A stretch of 7,714 nt of DNA, taken from Dehalococcoidia bacterium. Lineage in GTDB: Bacteria > Chloroflexota > Dehalococcoidia > Plut-88900. The notes beneath the pieces were generated by a model, which had not been told where the DNA came from, did no database searches, and was given only the letters and a program-made list of their open reading frames with translations. Location of the stretch: contig JAAXHX010000606.1 in assembly GCA_012270635.1 (NCBI GenBank), forward strand, positions 797 to 8,510. The letters are read 5' to 3'. Made by a program: the position numbers and the translations under genes. The stretch's first letter is position 1. Every line of letters starts with the position of its first letter. Positions 5,606-7,714 of the stretch are shown in pieces.

Positions 5606-6259
5606 TTACTCCAGCAGCGCCAGATCGAAGTCTGCCAACGACTCGATGCGGTGGTCGGCCGGGGAGAGGTCCAGGTCCCGAGTCAGGGGCGTCAATACTG
5701 CCACCACTGTCATCCCCGCGGCCTTCGCCCCCTGGATGCCGTGGGGCGAGTCCTCGAACACGAGGCACCGAGTGGGCTCCGCCCCCAGCTCACCGGCGGC
5801 CTTCAGAAAAATTTCGGGGGCGGGCTTACCGTTGGTCACCATGTCCCCCGAGATGACGACCCTGAACCGCTCCTTGACGTCGAGGGTCGTGAGGACGGCG
5901 TCGACCCAGTTGGCCTGGGAGGAAGAGGCAAGCCCGATGGGCAGGTCCCGGGCCTGTAGCGCATCAAGAAGGGCGTAGAGACCGGGCGAAGGCTCCACCT
6001 TTTCCTTCAGGTTCCTCAGGATCACCTCGTCGTACACGCCGATCCAGTCTTCCAGACGGCCGTCGAGCCGGAACCGCTCCTTGAGCCATCCCCACGTGTG
6101 CTCCACCGTCGTGCCCAGAATGGCTCGGTTGTCCTCGTCGGTCAGGGAGTGGCCGTGGGACTGCAGCACCTGGTTGAGGGAGAGGTAGTAGAGGGGTTCG
6201 CTGTCTGCCAGTACGCCGTCCATGTCGAAGATGACGGCCTCGATGGGTTGGGTCGGCAT
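5606..6259 (-). CDS. HAD-superfamily phosphatase, beta-phosphoglucomutase / CbbY type
   Basis: 217 aa, typical for subfamily IA with a helical cap. HAD motif I is F-D-M-D-G-V-L with nucleophile D12 and acid/base D14, followed by A-D-S-E-P (18-22), the beta-PGM/CbbY signature. Motif II is S112 in L-A-S-S-S. Motif III is K145 in N-G-K-P-A-P-E-I-F. Motif IV is E169-D170 in V-F-E-D-S-P-H-G-I. All catalytic residues are present, so it should be an active cytosolic Mg-dependent phosphatase or phosphomutase on a small phosphorylated metabolite (sugar phosphate, or phosphoglycolate-like); the substrate cannot be read from sequence. It converges with the PIN-like gene across 66 nt and diverges from the rhomboid gene. 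No good Shine-Dalgarno sequence precedes ATG 6257-6259, but a TAAAAT box lies 7 nt upstream, suggesting leaderless or near-leaderless mRNA. Confidence 0.9.
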   Translation of the reverse strand: MPTQPIEAVIFDMDGVLADSEPLYYLSLNQVLQSHGHSLTDEDNRAILGTTVEHTWGWLKERFRLDGRLEDWIGVYDEVILRNLKEKVEPSPGLYALLDALQARDLPIGLASSSQANWVDAVLTTLDVKERFRVVISGDMVTNGKPAPEIFLKAAGELGAEPTRCLVFEDSPHGIQGAKAAGMTVVAVLTPLTRDLDLSPADHRIESLADFDLALLE

Positions 6260-6266
6260 GGTAGTT

Positions 6267-6272
6267 ATTTTA
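6267..6272 (-). promoter_or_regulatory. -10 box of a possible leaderless promoter for the HAD gene
   Basis: TAAAAT on the minus strand ends 7 nt before the ATG, the spacing at which transcription would start at or just before the start codon. No -35 match is visible 17 nt further upstream. The lack of a usable Shine-Dalgarno sequence agrees with leaderless initiation. Confidence 0.35.
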
Positions 6273-6299
6273 CCACCCGACCGAGGACTCGCGCTTCGA

Positions 6300-6328
6300 T
6301 TGACAGCCCAAACCCGACTCTCTAAGGT
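6300..6328 (+). promoter_or_regulatory. Sigma-70-type promoter for the rhomboid gene
   Basis: A perfect TTGACA -35 (6300-6305) is followed after 17 nt by TAAGGT (6323-6328), a weak -10 that keeps the T-A and final T. The start would be near 6335, giving a leader of about 32 nt. The leader has no recognisable Shine-Dalgarno sequence before ATG 6367. Confidence 0.45.
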
Positions 6329-6366
6329 AGGCTATTGCACGTCCCGCTAACCCTTCGCCTTCATCC

Positions 6367-7203
6367 ATGTTTCCCATATCCGACCCCGAACACCCCCGAC
6401 ACGGCTTCCCCGTAGTCAACGTGACCCTGATGGCCCTTTGCGTCCTCATTTTCCTGTACCAGGTCCTGCTCCTCGATGACTTCGAGCTGTCCCGTTTCTA
6501 CAACAACTACGGAGTCGTCCCCTATGAGCTCACGGGCCGGGGAGACCTGGGAGAGCAAGTGAAGGCCCTGGTGGAAGAGGGCGACCGGTCGGTGCTGGAG
6601 GTGGAAGGGGTGTCGGGGGCGCTGGTCCGACACGCTGTTAGGGTCGGGGAGGATGGCACGGTGCAGTTCGCCGACGTCCGCAACGTCTACGAAGGCGGCC
6701 CGAGTCCCTGGGTCACCCTGTTCACCTCCATGTTCATGCACGGCGGATGGATGCACCTCATTGGGAACATGCTCTTCCTGTGGGTCTTCGGGGACAACCT
6801 GGAGGCCCGCATGGGCAGGGTCAAATACCTGGCGTTCTACGTGATATCCGGGCTCTTCGCCTCCGTGGCGCAGGTGGGCATAGACATGGACTCGGCAATC
6901 CCGACCATCGGGGCCAGTGGGGCGATAGCCGGCGTGCTGGGCGGCTACCTCGTTCTCTTCCCCCACGCTCGGATACAGACCTTGATATTCATGATCCTGA
7001 TTACCGTTATCGCGGTACCGGCGTGGCTCCTCATCGGGATATGGGTGATCATCCAGTTCTTCAACGGGTTCATCTCCCTGGGCGGCGAGTTCGCCCAGGG
7101 CGTGGCCTACTGGGCGCACATCGGTGGTTTCGTCGCCGGGTTCCTCATGCTCGCGGCCATGACGGGCGGGGCGCAGATCAGGCGGATCCTCCCTCGGGGG
7201 TGA
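6367..7203 (+). CDS. Rhomboid family intramembrane serine protease
   Basis: 278 aa polytopic membrane protein. Catalytic dyad: S185 in G-A-S-G-A-I-A-G and H251 in W-A-H-I-G-G-F-V-A-G-F. H125/H130 and oxyanion-type N134 lie in the segment M-H-G-G-W-M-H-L-I-G-N-M-L-F. Membrane spans are near residues 16-37, 115-142, 155-172, 180-198, 205-231 and 245-265, the six-helix bacterial core. It cleaves transmembrane substrates within the bilayer; substrates are unknown. The start M-F-P-I-S-D, just before the first span, resembles the P-L-R-D opening common in this subfamily. The stretch between span 1 and the L-F-T-S-M-F segment (about 38-116) is hydrophilic and charged, and seems some 30 residues longer than usual. 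It stands alone: the HAD gene is divergent and the downstream gap exceeds 300 nt. Confidence 0.92.
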   Translation: MFPISDPEHPRHGFPVVNVTLMALCVLIFLYQVLLLDDFELSRFYNNYGVVPYELTGRGDLGEQVKALVEEGDRSVLEVEGVSGALVRHAVRVGEDGTVQFADVRNVYEGGPSPWVTLFTSMFMHGGWMHLIGNMLFLWVFGDNLEARMGRVKYLAFYVISGLFASVAQVGIDMDSAIPTIGASGAIAGVLGGYLVLFPHARIQTLIFMILITVIAVPAWLLIGIWVIIQFFNGFISLGGEFAQGVAYWAHIGGFVAGFLMLAAMTGGAQIRRILPRG

Positions 7204-7210
7204 GGGGAGA

Positions 7211-7226
7211 GGCCGGCTTGCCGGCT
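7211..7226 (+). terminator. Short GC hairpin after the rhomboid gene
   Basis: GCCGG (7212-7216) and CCGGC (7221-7225) pair around the tetraloop CTTG, with an extra G7211-T7226 wobble. It begins 7 nt after the TGA. No T-tract follows, so termination is uncertain, but the stem sequence and position match the hairpins at 291-310 and 3013-3029. Confidence 0.35.
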
Positions 7227-7253
7227 GTCCAAGCACTGCTGTGTCCATCAGGC

Positions 7254-7282
7254 TTGACAGTGCCATGCCGAGCGATTGCATT
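7254..7282 (+). promoter_or_regulatory. Candidate promoter for the structured intergenic transcript
   Basis: A perfect TTGACA (7254-7259), a 17-nt spacer and TGCATT (7277-7282, a weak -10 with 3/6 matches). The expected start, about 7 nt after the -10, is 7289, the first base of the 12-bp closing stem of the structure below. That coincidence raises confidence in both. Confidence 0.4.
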
Positions 7283-7288
7283 CCGTCC

Positions 7289-7411
7289 ACCACTCTGGCC
7301 GCAGGCTGTCAGCCCGGCATTTTATATACCCGTCCGTGGCGCGTTCCAAAGCGCAAGGGTAGGGCCCTATGCTCCCTTGCGGTCGCCACAACGGGTACAG
7401 GCCAGAGTGGT
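7289..7411 (+). ncRNA. Candidate structured RNA: nested inverted repeats, small RNA or 5' leader element
   Basis: Four stems nest in order. Stem 1, 12 bp perfect: ACCACTCTGGCC (7289-7300) with 7400-7411. Stem 2, 7 bp: TACCCGT (7327-7333) with ACGGGTA (7391-7397). Stem 3, 6 bp: GTGGCG (7336-7341) with CGCCAC (7384-7389), split from stem 2 only by a 2/1-nt internal loop. Stem 4, 8 bp: CGCAAGGG (7352-7359) with CCCTTGCG (7374-7381), capped by a 14-nt loop containing TAGGGCCCTA. Left of stem 2, a 26-nt bulge can form a small GGCT/AGCC hairpin (7304-7314). In all, 33 perfect pairs in 123 nt with the ends closed, as in many structured RNAs. It matches no class I recognise (not SRP, 6S, tmRNA, RNase P or tRNA). 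It may be a free small RNA, the folded leader of the lipoprotein mRNA, or a degenerate mobile-element hairpin. Confidence 0.45.
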
Positions 7412-7523
7412 ACTAGCCTTATCCAAGGCCCAAGGGAGCGCTTTCGTATACGACCCCGACATCCCCAGGGCCGCCCCAAGTTGAGGTTATGGATATTGAC
7501 TGACCCGCGTTTTGGAGGCTCAA

Positions 7524-7528
7524 AGGAG
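7524..7528 (+). promoter_or_regulatory. Ribosome-binding site that fixes the GTG start of the lipoprotein
   Basis: AGGAG within AAAGGAGAA lies 8 nt before GTG 7537, the strongest Shine-Dalgarno match in the window. It supports the GTG over the later in-frame ATG at 7585, which would cut into the signal peptide. Confidence 0.75.
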
Positions 7529-7536
7529 AACCGAGC

Positions 7537-7714
7537 GTGAAACTGAAGATAGCAGCCCTAGCCCTGGTGACGCTTATAGCCTTGATGGGATGCCGAGGGA
7601 GCGAGCCCGTGCCCACCACCACCCCGCCCCCCTCCCCAACATCCGCTATGCAACCTTCGCCTCTCGCAACCGCCCCGGTCACGCCCACCGAGACGTCCAT
7701 GCCCGCTCCAACGC
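7537..7714 (+). CDS. Secreted lipoprotein with Pro/Thr-rich linker, N-terminal part (3' end outside window)
   Basis: 59 complete codons from GTG 7537. The N-terminus is a type II signal peptide: M-K-L-K as the positive n-region, a hydrophobic stretch (residues 5-17), and the lipobox L16-M17-G18-C19, so Cys19 should be lipidated and the protein anchored outside the cytoplasmic membrane. Residues from about 24 onward are a low-complexity Pro/Thr/Ser/Ala linker, as often found between the lipid anchor and a folded extracellular domain (solute-binding, redox or enzyme). That domain is beyond the window, so the function is unknown. The gene is preceded by a strong AGGAG site and possibly by a long structured leader. 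Confidence 0.8.
   Translation, partial: MKLKIAALALVTLIALMGCRGSEPVPTTTPPPSPTSAMQPSPLATAPVTPTETSMPAPT

Larger units (their letters stand above)
7204..7536. other. 333-nt intergenic region without a convincing gene
   Basis: It holds, in order, a short GC hairpin after the rhomboid stop (7211-7226), a TTGACA-type promoter candidate (7254-7282), a nested inverted-repeat structure (7289-7411), a 5-bp hairpin GCCTT/AAGGC (7416-7429), an 8-bp palindrome CGTATACG (7445-7452) and the lipoprotein ribosome-binding site (7524-7528). The open frames crossing it have no Shine-Dalgarno sequence, domain or protein-like composition. Confidence 0.6.

Noticed and set aside
6361..7293. 310-codon minus-strand open frame opposite the rhomboid gene
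   Set aside because: Its composition is that of an antisense shadow (His/Pro/Glu/Val-rich, no domain), whereas the plus strand encodes a rhomboid with a full catalytic dyad.
7425..7440. Sequence vaguely like the SRP RNA apical stem (AAGGCCCAAGGGAGC)
   Set aside because: It lacks the GGAA-type tetraloop and the conserved internal loops; the resemblance is to a few GC-rich bases only.
7445..7452. 8-bp palindrome CGTATACG
   Set aside because: Short palindromes occur by chance at this length, and nothing around it supports a binding site.
7241..7540. Open frames across the 333-nt gap
   Set aside because: No SD and low-complexity products; they run through the inverted-repeat stems and, at the end, past the strong lipoprotein ribosome-binding site.

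Overview
The window is GC-rich bacterial chromosome with tightly packed genes, several TTG/GTG starts and GC-ending codons in most genes. The gene set (homocysteine-methyltransferase-like enzyme, glycolate-oxidase-type flavoprotein plus Fe-S subunit, class V aminotransferase, HAD phosphatase, rhomboid protease, DUF433/PIN-like toxin-antitoxin pair, Pro/Thr-rich lipoprotein) fits an environmental Chloroflexota-like bacterium (SAR202/Dehalococcoidia type). That placement is an inference from style and content; no marker gene is present.

Layout. 1-303: 3' end of a homocysteine S-methyltransferase-family gene. 335-1696 and 1701-3023: a GlcD/GlcE-type FAD oxidase and a GlcF-type iron-sulfur protein, 4 nt apart and probably translationally coupled. 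3020-4189 (minus): a class V alanine/serine-glyoxylate-type aminotransferase that converges on glcF and shares the tetranucleotide CTAG with it, so the two stop codons overlap. 4190-4394: divergent control region with good promoter candidates on both strands and a 12-bp perfect palindrome. 4395-5153 and 5150-5539: an antitoxin-like protein (N-terminal HTH, C-terminal DUF433) and a VapC45/DUF5615-type PIN-like protein, in a more AT-rich patch that looks acquired. 5606-6259 (minus): HAD phosphatase of the beta-phosphoglucomutase type. 6367-7203: rhomboid intramembrane serine protease, divergent from the HAD gene. 7204-7536: a 333-nt gap with no convincing gene but a nested inverted-repeat structure (7289-7411) directly downstream of a TTGACA-type promoter. 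7537-end: start of a lipoprotein gene with a strong ribosome-binding site and lipobox.

How the genes may work together. The flavoprotein and Fe-S pair would oxidise a 2-hydroxy acid (glycolate or D-lactate type), passing electrons to the membrane quinone pool. If the substrate is glycolate, the product glyoxylate is the classical acceptor of the convergent aminotransferase, giving glycine. The toxin-antitoxin pair is a self-contained accessory module. The HAD, rhomboid and lipoprotein genes show no clear link to it.

Items most worth a second look: the structured-RNA candidate at 7289-7411; GCCGG/CCGGC hairpins placed on or just after stop codons at three gene ends; an in-frame 57-bp tandem duplication inside the antitoxin; the palindrome in front of it; and an Asn at an expected acidic position of the PIN-like toxin.
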